Source: Eunapius fragilis
Taxonomy: Eukaryota; Porifera; Demospongiae; Spongillida; Spongillidae
Assembly (NCBI GenBank): GCA_963681505.1
Contig: OY811986.1
Location: 3,685,922-3,749,921, forward strand
DNA length: 64,000 nucleotides
Direction: 5' to 3'
Shown here: piece by piece, positions 33,950 through 45,958 of the stretch
How the letters are laid out: the number at the start of each line of letters is the position of its first letter
Numbering within the stretch: the stretch's first letter is position 1
Notes under the pieces: model-generated
The model's database searches: none
Told to the model about the DNA's origin: nothing
The model's input: only the letters and a program-made list of their open reading frames with translations
Position numbers and translations under genes: made by a program

Positions 33950-33968
33950 TTGGTGTCAGAAGTGGGAT
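33950..33968 (+). other. gypsy primer-binding site
   Basis: TGGTGTCAGAAGTGGGAT directly follows the LTR and is complementary to the 3' end of a leucine-type tRNA with CCA, as known for many gypsy elements. Confidence 0.7.
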
Positions 33969-34076
33969 GGATGCTCAATCGCAAACCGCCGATGAGACCA
34001 TAGGCCCACTAGGTTTAGTGTCAGACCACCAGCTAGGTTTGGAAAAGGAGCGGACTTCACCCTCTGGATACAACGC

Positions 34077-35531
34077 GTGGAGTTGTATTTAAAAGAAGCG
34101 AATGTCCCTGACGAAAAGAAAGGTCAAGAGCTTGTCTCGCTGTTAGAAGATGAGGCTTTCCGTATTGTTAGTCAAATGGGTTATCTAAGTGACGATGCCA
34201 TTGATTATACAGCGGTAAAGAAGTGCTTGGAGAAGCAGTTTGCCCCTCCAGGCGTAGAGCTTGAATGGCAGCGAAAACTCCACACGGCACAGCAGAAGAG
34301 CACTGAATCTCTCACCGAGTTTGCCGCACGACTGCGAATGTTGGCCGATAGACATTTTCCATCATGGGAACCAATAGACAGGCTGGAAATGGCACGTAAC
34401 CAATTTATTAATGGTGTCCTTTCTTCTACAATACAGCTGAAGTTGTTGCAAGAGCAGCCACTGGCATTGGACGATGCTGTCACGCTGGCAACCCAGCTGG
34501 AGGAGGTAGAATTGGCACAACGGAGCCTTCAAACCACGAAGCTGACCGCTGGTGTGTCGGACCATATGTCGGATCGCCATACCACTGGAGAGTTTGAAAA
34601 AGCAAGTGGAGATAATTACCAGGAGTTGGTTGCGCAAGTAAGGTCTTTATCGCAGCAGTTAGGAAAGTTGCATGCTGATAGTGGAGAGACCGGAGCAAAT
34701 AAAAGAGGCGCCTGCTGGAAATGCGGAAGACCTGGACATTTTCGTAGAAACTGTCCACAAAGACGGCCAACTAAGGGTAAAACCACACCGGAAAGGTCAG
34801 CGGAGTTTACGTCAGCAGTTGCGTGTACCTTGACGTTGCAAGGCGAGGTGGAGGGGCGTATAATACCTATGTTAGTGGATACAGGGTCGTCAGTTACTTT
34901 GCTGCACGAAAGGGTTTGGAAGGAAGCGGTACAAGGAAGGAGGAAACTACAGCCATCAGCTGGCCTAGTAAAGGCGGTAAATGGCGAGAACCTTCCCATT
35001 TGCGGGCAAGCAGAAGTGTCCTTCCAGGTGGGAGAATATGTTGGGGTGCATAAGGTGCTTGTTGTTAAGGAGATGATTCAAGAGTGTTTATTGGGAACAG
35101 ACTTCCTGGAGAAAGGTGACTGTGTCATTGATGTTAAGAACAAACTCCTAACAATATCAGGTTGTACTAAACCTGTACACTTATTTTTGGGTGAATGTGC
35201 TTTTACATGCCATGTGATGGTTCATGAATCAACTGTTATTCCTGCCTTCCACCAAGTCCAGCTTCCAGTCGACCTGGAGCTAGCTCAGGAGAAAAGAGTA
35301 CCCGACTACATTAGTTTTTTTGAACCGAAGCCCGAGTTCCCAGACAAACATGGTGGTCTATTGCTTGCTCACTCTGTGTCACCGACTCGTAGTGGAAAGA
35401 CCACAGTACAGTTGCTGAATCCAGCAGCAGTTCCAGTAACCTTGTATGGTAAGGAAAAAATTGGTGAGTTGTCTGGGCTGCGAGATATGAACATGGTGGG
35501 CGGTGGGCTTAGTGGAGCCGTCACTGGATAG
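34077..35531 (+). pseudogene. gypsy gag and protease region
   Basis: Fossil part. A helical capsid-like region is followed by a zinc knuckle (CWKCGRPGHFRRNC) and an aspartic protease with the active-site motif LVDTGSSVTLL. Family: Ty3/gypsy. Confidence 0.85.
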
Positions 35532-35583
35532 AAAGCCAGCTGTTTGATCAAAAGAAGCCATTTGTAAGGCAATAGAGGGCATC

Positions 35584-36460
35584 TTGAAAAAGGTACAGGG
35601 CCTAACAGTAAGCGAACTCGAGAGATTAAGGGCTCTCTTAAAAGAGCATTCAGATGTAATTTCCGTGGGCGATGGCGATTTGGGGTGTACTAGTGTGTTA
35701 CTCACAAGATTGATACGGGAGATGCTGCGCCCATTCATCAGACAGCCCACAGGTTGCCCTTCCATCAGAGAGAATTGGTGCAAAATATGATAAAGGGATG
35801 CTGGATCAGGGTATTGTGGAGCCAGCTGAAGGTGCATGGTCGTCTCCTATTGTGCTTGCAAAGAAGGATGGGTCGTACAGGTTTTGCGTTGATTTCCGTC
35901 GTGTGAATGACGTAACCAAAAAGGATGCACATCCAATCCCCAGAATTGATGACACATTGGACAGTCTGGCAGGGACGAAGTTATTCTCGGTTCTTGATTT
36001 AGCCAGCGGGTACTGGCAGGTGGAGTTGGATCCTGCTGACAAGGAAAAGACAGCATTCGCCAAACCATTTGGACTACACCAGTTTCGAGTCATGCCGTTT
36101 GGACTGACCAATGCCCCCAGTACCTTTCAGAGGCTGATGCGCCTGGTACTGTCGGGATTATGCTGGAAAACATGTCTGGTATATCTCGATGACATTATTA
36201 TTTTCAGCCAAACAGTTGAGGAACACTTGCAGCGTCTCGCCGAAGTTCTTCGAAGATTGAAGGATGCGGGCCTCAAGATAAAACCAGGCAAGTGCCAACT
36301 TTTATCCAAAAGTGTGCAATATCTGGGGCACATTGTGTCAGAGAAAGGCGTGGAGGCAGATCCTGCCAAGATTAGTTGTGTTCATGACTGGCCTGTGCCT
36401 GACAGTCGAGAGAGCCTACATCGTTTTCTGGGATTTGTTTCCTACTACAGGAAGTTTATT
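35584..36460 (+). pseudogene. gypsy reverse transcriptase region
   Basis: Fossil part. It carries gypsy reverse transcriptase motifs (CVDFRRVNDVT, FSVLDLASGYWQ, LVYLDDIII). The Penelope-like element enters at its 3' side and the host element resumes at about 40238. Confidence 0.85.
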
Positions 36461-36678
36461 GACGATTCCGTTGAAGACGATGGCCCAAAACCCGGAAGCA
36501 CAGCCATGGACTGTGCGGGGACTAGTGGGGGTCTCTCGCTGTCGTCCAGAGACGAGAGCATGAGGATGGAACGGTTGCTGGGTTCTATTTGTCAACCAAT
36601 GCATCACTCTTCCCCAACCAGGAGTTCCTGTGGTACACCAGACCTTACACCGCGTGGTACCCCATCTCTCATGGACAC

Positions 36679-37285
36679 TGCCAGAAACAAACTACAGACT
36701 AGAATGGCAGATGTGAAAAAATACATGATAGACATCGCCCATGCTAGTCACCACTTAGACCACCTGGCCAAGAGAGTAGAAACCAACTGGCTGCCTAAGG
36801 GACTCATGGTGGAGCCCCGTATGATGCTCATAGACGCTGATGAGGAAACTGCAGCAGAGTGGAAGGAACAGACCAGACGAAATACACTTGGCTACATAGA
36901 CGTAGCCAAATGCCACTATACCAAACAAATTGCCTGCAAAACCGAGGCAATTACAGACTGCCAAAGAAAGGCTCTCGAGAGCATTTCAGACTTCCTCCTC
37001 ACAGACAAACAGAGGAGGGCACTCAAAGGTTCCTATGAGGAACTTTTGAAGCACGCAGAAACGGAAGCCAAGGCAATCAAGAGAGAGAGAGACCAAAGCT
37101 CTCAATCGAAACTTGAAGAAGGTGAAAGACCACCAAAAAGGCCCAAAACCAGCCAAAAAAGGTATGACATTGACCAAATGCGCATTGAGACTTGTATAAC
37201 CTCCCAATGCCCTCTAGAAACCCGGGCAGAAACAAAAACAAGTACTCCCAAGAGGGACACTCCTGGAGAGATCGTCCTGAGCTGA
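36679..37285 (+). CDS. Penelope-like element N-terminal region
   Basis: An open frame of about 200 codons from MDTARNKLQTRMADVKKYM to a stop at 37285. It is mostly helical and highly charged (ERDQSSQSKLEEGERPPKRP near its end). No domain is recognised. It precedes the reverse transcriptase ORF by about 100 bp. In this family, upstream charged regions are common and of unknown role. Whether it is translated alone or joined to the reverse transcriptase cannot be told from the sequence. Confidence 0.6.
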
Positions 37286-37383
37286 AGTAAAAGCTCAAGA
37301 AGGAGTTATAGACACAGACACATGAATAGGCGCATGTATAATTTGAACAAAACCTTGAATAAAAAAGTCTATGCAAAAAACAT

Positions 37384-39278
37384 ATGCATGACAATGTGGT
37401 CAATTTATCGTCATACACACCCACTCAGACAGAGCTTGACATACTTTCAAAGGGGCTCAGTTTCATCCCATATACACGATGCCTTGATAGAGATGTAACA
37501 GAAGAAACTGAAAGTTTCATACGTAAACTAAGACTGAGGTACATTTACAGATTCACTCAAACCAAACCGAATCCATTCAGACTAAAATCTACACAGACTC
37601 CCAAACCCACAGACTGTCAGGACGTAGTAAACCTGATCAATAGAATCCGACTCACAATGTCTCAGATCCATCCCACCACAGGTTGGTACAACCTCCCAAG
37701 AAATGGTATGAGCATAATCAAGAAACTGTCCAAAGAACATGATGTGATCATCAATACAGCAGACAAAGGAAGCTCTATAGTCTTACTGGACAGGGAGAAA
37801 TACGTGGAAGCAGGCCATAAACACCTAGATGACAAGCAGACATACACCAGACTAACTGCAGACATCACAGACACCATCAAAAAAACTATAACAATCAAGC
37901 TAGGCAAGCTGTGCGAAATGAACCTGCTTAGTAAGTCACACTACAAATTCTGCCTACCCCCAGCTGACCATAGAACAAGCCTAATGTATTTTCTCATCAA
38001 ACTGCACAAAAACCCACATGCATACAGACCCATCTGCTCGTGTGTCAACTGCGTAACCTCTAACATCTCTAGATTCCTAGACCACTGGCTCAAACAAGCC
38101 GTCAGACTTCTCCCATCATACATAAGTGACTCCACCCACTTCATAAAGACCATTGAAGACATAACCTTTGCTAAAGACATTTTACTTTGCTCAATTGATG
38201 TTACAAACATGTACACCAATATTCCCATAGACGAAGGAAACCGAGCGGCAATCAGAGCTCTTGAAAACTTGAAATGCCAAACAGACATGCCAAACATGGC
38301 AGCCCTAACTGAGCTCCTAGACTTGATCACTAGAAACAATGTCTTCGAATTCGATGGAGAATTCTATAACCAGACAAATAGAGTACCAATGGGCAACATC
38401 ATGCCCCATCATACAGTGGTATCTTCATGCGTGAACTAGAAACAAAACTCATAGACCTACAGTCCGACAAAATTAAACTATGGGTTCGCTACATTGATGA
38501 CATCTTTGTGGCTTGGCAAGGCACCCAGACCGACTTTGATAACTTTGTCCAACAGTGCAACAAACTGCACACCTCCATCAAATTTACTAGTGAATGCTCT
38601 ACGACTGAAATAAATTTCCTGGACATGACCATATTCAAAGGCCCAAACTTTCAACAGAGACAAAAACTGGACATCAAAACGTTCAAAAAACCTACAAACA
38701 AACAGGCATACGTCCATGGATCCTCTTTTCACCCTCCTGGGATCGGGAAAAGCATTGCCCTGGGCGAATCATACAGAGCCCTCCGCACCAACACGGACAA
38801 GACCAACTTCCTCAAACAGATCGATAGCGTCCAAAACGCTCTCCTATCAAGGGGATACAAACAGACAGTCATAAAACCACTGATCAGACGTGTACGTTAC
38901 AAAGACAGACACACAGTCCTATACAAAAACAAACGAACCAAGACACAAACACTTGGTACACCTACAATGGTACTGACATACAATACCCATGTATCCCAAG
39001 CTCGAAAAGAACTAAACAAGATCTGGGAAGAGGTCCAACAGAATCCCATACTAAACGCACTCTATCCAATGCCTCCCCGTATTGCCCAAAAAAAGAATCG
39101 GTCGCTAGGCAACATACTAGTCTCGGCAAAACTTAAAAAACAGACGCCAAGAGAAATGCCACCAGACTACCAACCAATCGATGTCTACCAACACTGCAGA
39201 GTACCAGCAGAATATCCAAGAAACATCCTGAAACACAAAGAGAAAACAGCAGACATCATCCCGACAGAAATCACTTAG
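37384..39278 (+). CDS. Penelope-like reverse transcriptase
   Basis: N-terminal ORF 37384-38439, C-terminal ORF 38427-39278, overlapping by 13 bases in different frames. Penelope-type motifs: NTADKGSSIVLLDREKY before the palm, motif A LCSIDVTNMYTNIP, motif B VPMGNIMP and motif C RYIDDIFVAW, then the thumb region (TTEINFLDMTIF). The C-terminus (KHKEKTADIIPTEIT) has no GIY-YIG signature. Because motifs A to C are all present, the copy was active recently; the overlap may be a single indel or programmed frameshifting, with the former more likely. Confidence 0.8.
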
Positions 39279-39357
39279 AGATGGATCACATGCACCACCA
39301 AACCCGCCAAACCCACCGGAAATGAGATATTTAAACGCTAGACTTGCTCAAATACGC

Positions 39358-39422
39358 CTTTCCCAATCACCTGAAGAAGGAATAAAGTGATTCCGAAACC
39401 GGTCATGTTTATTTTGGGAGAG
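39358..39422 (+). ncRNA. candidate hammerhead ribozyme in the Penelope-like element
   Basis: Core CTGAAGA at 39371-39377; stem II GGAAT/ATTCC (39379-39383 with 39390-39394) around loop AAAGTG; GAAA at 39395-39398; a 2-bp stem III (A-T, C-G) around CG; and cleavage triplet GTC ending at 39404. Stem I can form from CTTTCCC (39358-39364) with GGGAGAG (39416-39422), plus an inner interrupted part AATCA/TGTTT, leaving a bulge as type I hammerheads have. Hammerhead motifs with tiny stem III are known from Penelope-like elements. It lies just after the coding region, not inside the 137-bp terminal repeats. Confidence 0.55.
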
Positions 39423-40056
39423 AATAGATTTGCCATGGACCCGAGTTTTGTGAAAGCGGTTGAGACAGAAGACGATGTTGTAGGTTTTTTGAAAAAACTT
39501 GTAATCATTCATGGTATCGTGTTTGTATTGTGTTTCTGTGAAACTGCAAAAAATATGTACCCAACAGAACGATCAGTCTAAATGCTCTCCCATATATACA
39601 TGTATATACATGTATAAAAAGAATGCTCTAAACCTCCATTTCAGACAGAGACAAAGTGTCGAGTCCCCGCACAAAAAGTATAACGCCATGTGGCAGTCAC
39701 ACCTTTTCCGTCAATTTGACGCTGTAATAGGAATGAAAATGATTAGATGGTACCAGCCTAAAATCCCAGAACACCCGAGCGTCCTAATCAGCTATCACAC
39801 AGCCGAAAACAAGGCTTGCCAAACTAAATGGATACGATATGTAAATGCCCCCGAAATATACATGGAACCTTCGGAATACATGCTTGTACCAAACCGAAAT
39901 TACAAACGTGTTGCCACTTGGTCATATATAACAGACCTCAAACATAACGAAAAAAACACGCAAACTGTAATAAATGGTTTAAACCTAGATGTCAAATACA
40001 GGACTCAACCTAATTCTAAAATGTCTTCCTCCCTCCTGCTCTTCACCTCTCAGCTT
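39423..40056 (+). other. Penelope-like element 3' region, no domain recognised
   Basis: Open stretches such as KMIRWYQPKIPEHPSVLI (about 39740-39800) look coding but match no endonuclease I know. The segment ends at the 3' terminal repeat. Confidence 0.4.
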
Positions 40057-40361
40057 GATGATTCCGTTGAAGACGATGGCCCAAAACCCAGAAGCACAGC
40101 CATGGACTGTGCGGGGACTAGTGGGGGTCTCTCGCTCTCGTTCAGAGACGAGAGCATGAGGATGGAACGGTTGCTGGGTTCTATTTGTCAACCTACATCG
40201 TTTTCTGGGATTTGTTTCCTACTACAGGAAGTTTATTTCGAACTTTTCCCCAATTGCTGCACCCTTGTTTGCCCTGACAGAAAGAACCAAACCCTGGCAT
40301 TGGACGACACAGTGTGAAGCTGCTTTTGTAGCGCTAAAAGGTACGTTACTATCACCACATC

Positions 40362-40835
40362 TTGTCTTTTCCGCAGTTCGATAAGACTTTCGTCCTGGAT
40401 ACGGATGCTAGCCAGGACGGTCTGGGAGCGGTGCTGTCACAAGATGGAGACAGACATGTTGCTGCATACGCTAGCAGGGTGCTGACAAAAGCTGAACGCC
40501 AATACTGTGCAACAAGGCGAGAGATGTTGGCAGTCGTGTGGGCGGTCTGCTACTTTCGTGCCTATCTGTGGGGTCGTCGATTCATTATACGTACAGATCA
40601 CAATTCTTTGCAGTGGTTAAAGAATTTCAAGGATCCACAAGGACAGGTGGCTCGGTGGTTGGACATATTAGCTGAATATGACTTCCAGATCCAGCATCGT
40701 CCTGGAGCTAAGCATGGTAACGCTGATGCACTATCAAGGCTTCCTTGCAAGCAATGTGGTCTGGCAGCCCCACCCCCACATTGTGATAAGGATCTTCCCA
40801 TTGAAGATGGCAATTGTGATGTTGTGATGTCGTAA
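40362..40835 (+). pseudogene. gypsy RNase H region
   Basis: Fossil part of the gypsy element. RNase H motifs TDASQDGLGAVLSQ and TDHNSLQWL are visible, followed by a linker ending near 40835. Confidence 0.85.
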
Positions 40836-41001
40836 CAAATGCTGCAATGGCTGCTGAAACCAGATTCGACCCTAAGCAGGAACAAAAGGAGGATGCTGAT
40901 CTGCAGCAAGTTGTATCATGGCTGCTACACAATAATGTTCCCATTGCTCTTCCCACTAGCGGTAGCTACTGGCTACAAACTCTCTGGTTGAGAAAAATCA
41001 T

Positions 41002-42516
41002 TTGCTATTGAAAGATGGAATTCTTTATCGTCAATGGTTGGATGTGCCTGGAGGGGGATCTAATCGTCACCTGCAGCTTGTAGTACCAAAATCGTGGATT
41101 CGAAGAGTTTTGAAACAGTATCACGATGCTTGTAGTGGCAGTCATTTTGGCACACAAAAGACGTTGGAGAAGATTCGTTGCAGATTCTACTGGCCAGGGC
41201 AACGTCACGACGTGGAAAATTGGTGCAAAAGCTGTGAAAAGTGTGCTTCCAGAAAGTCACCACCCAAAACCAGGAGAGCTCAACTTCAAACTGACATAGC
41301 TGGCTATCCACTGCAGCAAGTTGCTATGGACATTCTCGGGCCCCTGCCGATGACCGATAGAGGTAACAGGTATGTATTAGTAGTGGGTGACTATTTTACC
41401 AAATGGATAGAGGCATACCCAATGGCCAATATGGAGGCGGGGACTGTTGCGGGTATTTTTGTCCACCATTTTGTCAGCCATTTTGGAGTACCCGATATTC
41501 TCCATACCGATCAGGGCCGTAACTTTGAATCTACCTTGTTGAAGGAAGTATGCAAATTGCTAGGCATAGTCAAAACTAGAACTACGCCTTACCATCCGCA
41601 ATCGGACAGTCTAGTGGAAAGGTTTAATCGTACACTGCTTAATCTCCTCAGCCTTGCAGCATCTGAGAATGAGCAGGAGTGGGACCTTCGTCTCCTGATG
41701 GTCATGCTGGCCTACCGCACTAGTGTGCAAGAGTCAACTGGGTGCACACCCTTTTATTTGATGTTCGGTCGGGAGGCACGCCTCCCTGCTGATGTTATGT
41801 ATGGCCTTCCCCCGTCTACCACTCCCTCACAGGTCAATCAGTATGCCCTGGATCGTAGGCTGTGACTGGAGAGTGCCTACCAACGGGTTCGAGAAAGAAT
41901 GCGACTGCAACATCAACGGCAAAAGGCTCTATACGATAGAGCTACACATGGGAAACCGTACGTGGTAGATGATTTGGTACGGCTTCATTGCCCAGCAGTT
42001 CCTCGGGGGAAGTCACCAAAGCTGCAACGATATTGGCAGGGGCCATACAGGGTAGTAAAACAAATAAGTGATGTTTTATTCTTGCTCCAACACAGGGATT
42101 CTCGTCGAAAGCGTACTGTGGTTCATTTTGACAGGTTGAAGCCGTGTGTTACCTTACCGAAAGCCACACCCTTGGAGGAAAACATGGTCCAACGTGACGA
42201 GGATCGGGAGACGACGCCCTTACTCGTTACACAAGAAGAGGCAACTATTACAGAACCTCTAGAGGGTATTGACGAACCAGAACCACTTGATGTTGAAGTA
42301 TTTCAGAACCCGGTTGACGGAAAGTAGATGGTAGCTGAAGAGGAAATTACTACAGCACCTGTACTTCCAGAGGGTATGGGCGAACCTGACCTACCTCATA
42401 TTGAATTTCCAGAACTACCTCTAATTGAATTTCGAAATCCGGCAGATCAACCTAGCAGAAAGTCCAACCGAAGGCACAAAAAGCCGGAAAGATTCGGACA
42501 TAATATATACGACTAA
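41002..42516 (+). pseudogene. gypsy integrase region
   Basis: Fossil part. The H2C2 zinc region, the DDE core (MDILGPLP, HTDQGRNFES, SLVERFNRTL) and a GPY/F-type module (WQGPYRVV) lie in order, followed by an acidic tail. Confidence 0.85.
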
Positions 42517-42551
42517 TTATTGACAGACTTGTTCCCGGGAGAGGGGAATAG

Positions 42552-42670
42552 TGTAGCGAATATAATATCTTAGTTAATTATTGCGCATGCGTACTGGATC
42601 TGTGTGCCTGTATATGTACTGTGCATCTACTCTTGCTGCGTACTTCTCTTGATTAAAGCTGGCCTTTACA
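42552..42670 (+). repeat. gypsy 3' LTR
   Basis: The 119-bp partner of 33831-33949, preceded by the purine-rich GGGAGAGGGGAATAG. Confidence 0.9.
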
Positions 42671-42881
42671 TATATATATATATATACACATATGCATGTA
42701 CAAGTACAGACATACATAAAACACACACATACATACAAGTACACATGTGTACATAAAACACATGCATGTGTACATAAAACATACACAAATACATACATGT
42801 ACACATACGCACACTGATACATACATTTTCACATATATACATGTACAAAAAACACATACATGTATGCACACATATTTATAT
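42671..42881. repeat. TA/CA/CATA simple sequence
   Basis: TATATA then ACATACATAC-type low complexity, a continuation of the pre-insertion block left of the gypsy element. Confidence 0.85.
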
Positions 42882-43495
42882 ATATGGGACAGTTTCCAAC
42901 TAAATTGCCCCTCAAAATTCCCTTGCGTTTGAATAACTATAACTTCTGAACGGTTAAGGCTATTGACTTCTTATTCTCAACACTTCATAGTACACCATTT
43001 CTGTACGGTGAAATACATTTTGGGGTATTGCAATGTGTGATACCCCACTTGGTTCAAACCCGCCAAATACCTTTCGGTTCTCCTGTAATCAAATCACTTT
43101 TAAAATTCGGTTTGTGGGTAGAGAGGTTCCTGTACCTATCACAGCAAGTTGTGTCCCGCTATATCAAGCGGGAAAATGTGCATGTAGGGACCTCTCTATT
43201 TGCAAACCGAATTTGAAGCGATTTGATTACTCCTACCGAAAGTTATGGTAGGTTTGAACAAGGTGGGGTATTGGACAATGCAATACTGGCACAGAGCAAG
43301 TGCAAGGCCCCAAAATGTATTTTACCATTGATAAATGGTGTGGTATGAAGTGTTGAAAATAGGAAGTCGATAGCATTAATCATTTGGAAGTTATAATGAT
43401 TCAAACGCAAAGAATTTCTATAACATTTTATACAGTCATTGCATAATATAATAATTATATGTGATGGGCCGTTTTCGTGAAAACTGTCACATATA
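42882..43495. mobile_element. foldback family A, copy 3 (complete)
   Basis: A 0.6 kb inverted repeat with outer ends ATATGGGACAGTTT and AAACTGTCACATAT. The left arm has ATTTTGGGGTATTGCAATG and the right arm CAATACTGGC...CCAAAATGTATTTTAC; the centre (43150-43180) holds CCCGCTATATCAAGCGGG, a small hairpin. This copy defines the family's polarity. No ORF. Confidence 0.9.
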
Positions 43496-44902
43496 CATGT
43501 ACATGCATGTACGTACATACACATATGGAGCAGAGAAATCATGGTAGTTTATAGTTGACACAAATCTTATGCACCTCAACTTAAAGTCAGACTAACTGTT
43601 GCAAAGTTAAAAGTTAATATAAGGCATTCATTTTCAATGGGAAAGGTGCGTACCGCCAGTGTATGACTGCTATTGTACATTTGATGCTTCCACCGTTTGT
43701 ACCAGACGTTACCATACGTGTAGATAGTTTAGAGATCTATGACATTACCTCACTATGTGTAAGCTTTATCAGGCCGCCTACCCCGCCCCCGCCCCGCCCC
43801 CCCTCCCCCGTTCGATGCTTGAGTTCTGCCTCTTCTAGTGATGGTACTTATAAAAATGCATTAGGCCCGAAGGTGTCTCTCTTTTCGTATTTGGCCCGCT
43901 AAACGCAAGGGGGGACCTGACGGACTTCCCTCCCCCTCCCACTCCCCCCGTGCTTGGCCCCCCGGATAAATGCTTTCTGAAGTATTAATCGATCCCCTCC
44001 CCCCCCCCCGCCCCCCCGGGGCCTAACTTCCTGGCTTCCCAACGCTCCGGTATATTACAGTTACACAACCATTTAGCCTATTACGGACGTAGCTACTAGC
44101 TGTAATCATGTACGTGTCACATTCATGCTAACCTAGGACTCTGAGACTTGCAAGATGCTTCTGTAAGAAGGCTGGTTGGTTGTCTTGCCCAGGCAATCCT
44201 GTGTTGATTCTATGAGTGGCAAACTCCTCTGTGCAATCGCCACCTCCGTCTTTGCAACATATAATCCCAATTAGTGCCCACTCTTACAAGGTCGTGCTAC
44301 AGAGCCAAATCTTAACAACCTGGTACAGGAATGACTGCTGAACGGATATGTTCCAGATTGTTGCGACAACATTCATGCCAGATTGTTGTCGTAGTAAGTC
44401 TCACTAATACAACATCAAAAACAACCAGGTCTGGGCACGGCTGATGATAAGGTGGCACGTGATGATCGTGGTAGGCACATTGAATGTGGGTGTATCTCAT
44501 TAACCATTCAAAGGAAGAGCGATTTGAAGGCCCTAAGCTCTGAAAAAATAATGATAAATAAGTGCATTGATTACTCTCATGTAATCCGTTAGCAGGTAGG
44601 AAAATATCATTTGGTTTGGAAACTATTGATGACTGAATAAGGAAATGAGAAAAAATGAATGGACATTGGAAACCTTGCATAATTAATTTAGAAGTGCGGA
44701 TATAGGCACTTAAGTTGCGATAAACTACACAAAATATGTCAACTAGTCCCCACATTGCAAATCCGAGAGCAGCTAGTCAATATATATATATTTTTCCTGC
44801 AGTTAGCTGCAGTTTTCTGAATGCGTCCGTACATTTCTATGGACATTGAATTGCGCAATGACCGAATACCGCGTAATCCTTTTGACCGCCAATTCTCGAT
44901 AT
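43496..44902. other. no gene established
   Basis: Contains C-rich tracts (43780-43810, 43990-44025). A 147-residue minus-strand ORF (44755-44312) has no recognisable domain. Another minus-strand frame at about 44260-44140 reads CKDGGGDCTEEFATHRINTG and might be an exon; neither can be assigned. Confidence 0.35.
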
Positions 44903-44982
44903 GTTTTACACCACCATTGCCTTCAAATCCTATATGCCACCAACTTTCTCATAGAGAATGTTTTTTATTTACTTGTTATTAA
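44903..44982. mobile_element. half copy of MITE family C
   Basis: Right-arm sequence only: TTTTACACCACCATTGCC ... CTCATAGAGAATG ... TTTATTTACTTG. Confidence 0.85.
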
Positions 44983-45456
44983 AGTTAATGGTATCTTCAT
45001 TTGAATCGCCAAAAGATTATAGTGTTACATGAACACGGTAACGTCACCTTTACTGTGATCTTACCTACCTCTTTGATGTAGGCGGGTACAGTTATATCAA
45101 TTTCAACGGGCCGTCTTTGGACTGAGAGTAGCAGTAACATCTCTTCCCCGTCACTCCGTCACATATTTATACGTTGTAATCCGTCACCCTGATAAATCAA
45201 CGGTTTAAGGCGGTTCGCTTTTTACCGTACCGTATATATGCAACCGGTACGTAAGGTGATCATGGGGTTTCAGGCTACTGTACAGCTTCTATCCATGCAG
45301 CTTCACATGCACCACGCCGCCTTCCCATGCACTTTTAATTCTCAGATTCTGAAGCAGTTATATTTATACAAATACACATGCATGCGTCTCTTTACGCATT
45401 GTTGTACTACAAAAAAGCAAGCTATAGCTAGCTTGCGAGATAGTATTTCCACAGGG
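44983..45456. other. no gene recognised
   Basis: Short ORFs only, without recognisable domains. Confidence 0.4.
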
Positions 45457-45582
45457 GAAAAAAAGCGTCGAATCGTTTAGAAATCATTTAGAAATTACTC
45501 CGGTCCGCGATTGAACTGAGAATCACACAAAAATCAATAAAGCAAGATTTCTAAATGATTTCTTTCGATGCTTTTTTCTCTT
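45457..45582. repeat. short inverted repeat, ~38-bp arms
   Basis: AAAAAAGCGTCGAAT..TTTAGAAATCATTT on the left pairs with AAATGATTTCTTTCGATGCTTTTTT on the right, spacer about 48 bp. It is probably a small MITE. Confidence 0.7.
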
Positions 45583-45778
45583 TGGTTCGTTTAAGCTAAT
45601 TAAGTAACCAATTTATTGACCGTGAGTTTAAAATATGTTCTTGCGTGAGATATATAATCTTCAAGCGTGAGAACCCTCAAATGTATGAGTCTCACGCCGA
45701 AAGCGTGGGGGTTGGCATGTCTGGGTGTGTGTCTTATTTTGCAAGGCAGCCTGTTAAAATGAGGCTAACCGCTAGTTC

Positions 45779-45958
45779 GGGGCTGTCCATAAAGTACGTC
45801 ACGCTTTATTTGACCATTATGGACCCCCCCCCCCCCCCCCCCCTCGTCACGCATTATCCCATACTGATGGTATACTTAATGTATGCATCGTCACGCTGAC
45901 TGAGACCCCCCCCCCCCCCCCCTCCCCCTTGCGCGTGACGTACGTTATGGACGGCCCC
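45779..45958. mobile_element. 180-bp TIR element, GGGGCTGTCC termini
   Basis: The left end GGGGCTGTCCATAAAGTACG and the right end CGTACGTTATGGACGGCCCC are inverted copies. TTC on both sides (45776-45778, 45959-45961) may be a 3-bp target duplication. Two C tracts lie inside. Elements with this terminus are, from memory, widespread in marine invertebrates. Confidence 0.8.

Larger units (their letters stand above)
36461..40191 (+). mobile_element. Penelope-like retroelement inserted in the gypsy element
   Basis: A 3.7 kb element with direct terminal repeats of 137 bp (36461-36597 and 40057-40193, about 97% identical), as Penelope-like elements often have. A 46-bp direct duplication of host sequence flanks it (36415-36460 and 40192-40237). 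It encodes an N-terminal region, a Penelope-type reverse transcriptase in two overlapping ORFs, and a 3' part with a candidate hammerhead ribozyme. No GIY-YIG endonuclease was recognised, so it may be an endonuclease-lacking type or have lost that domain. Confidence 0.85.
33831..42670 (+). mobile_element. Ty3/gypsy LTR retrotransposon, broken, with nested insertion
   Basis: Fossil copy. The two LTRs are only 119 bp (33831-33949 and 42552-42670), about 97% identical, which points to a fairly recent insertion. TATA lies on both sides as a possible 4-bp target duplication. A primer-binding site follows the 5' LTR and a purine-rich tract precedes the 3' LTR. Gag-protease, reverse transcriptase, RNase H and integrase regions lie in gypsy order. 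The copy is broken by a Penelope-like insertion in the reverse transcriptase region and by roughly half a dozen smaller breaks. Confidence 0.9.

Noticed and set aside
35369-36369. Minus-strand ORFs across the gypsy gag-pol region
   Set aside because: Shadows of the plus-strand retroelement coding sequence.
36461-36597. Hammerhead ribozyme in the Penelope-like terminal repeats
   Set aside because: Neither strand of the 137-bp repeat has a CTGANGA core with a matching GAAA; the only good candidate is at 39358-39422.
44312-44755. 147-residue minus-strand ORF as a gene
   Set aside because: No domain, no splice or start context, and composition like chance; left unassigned.
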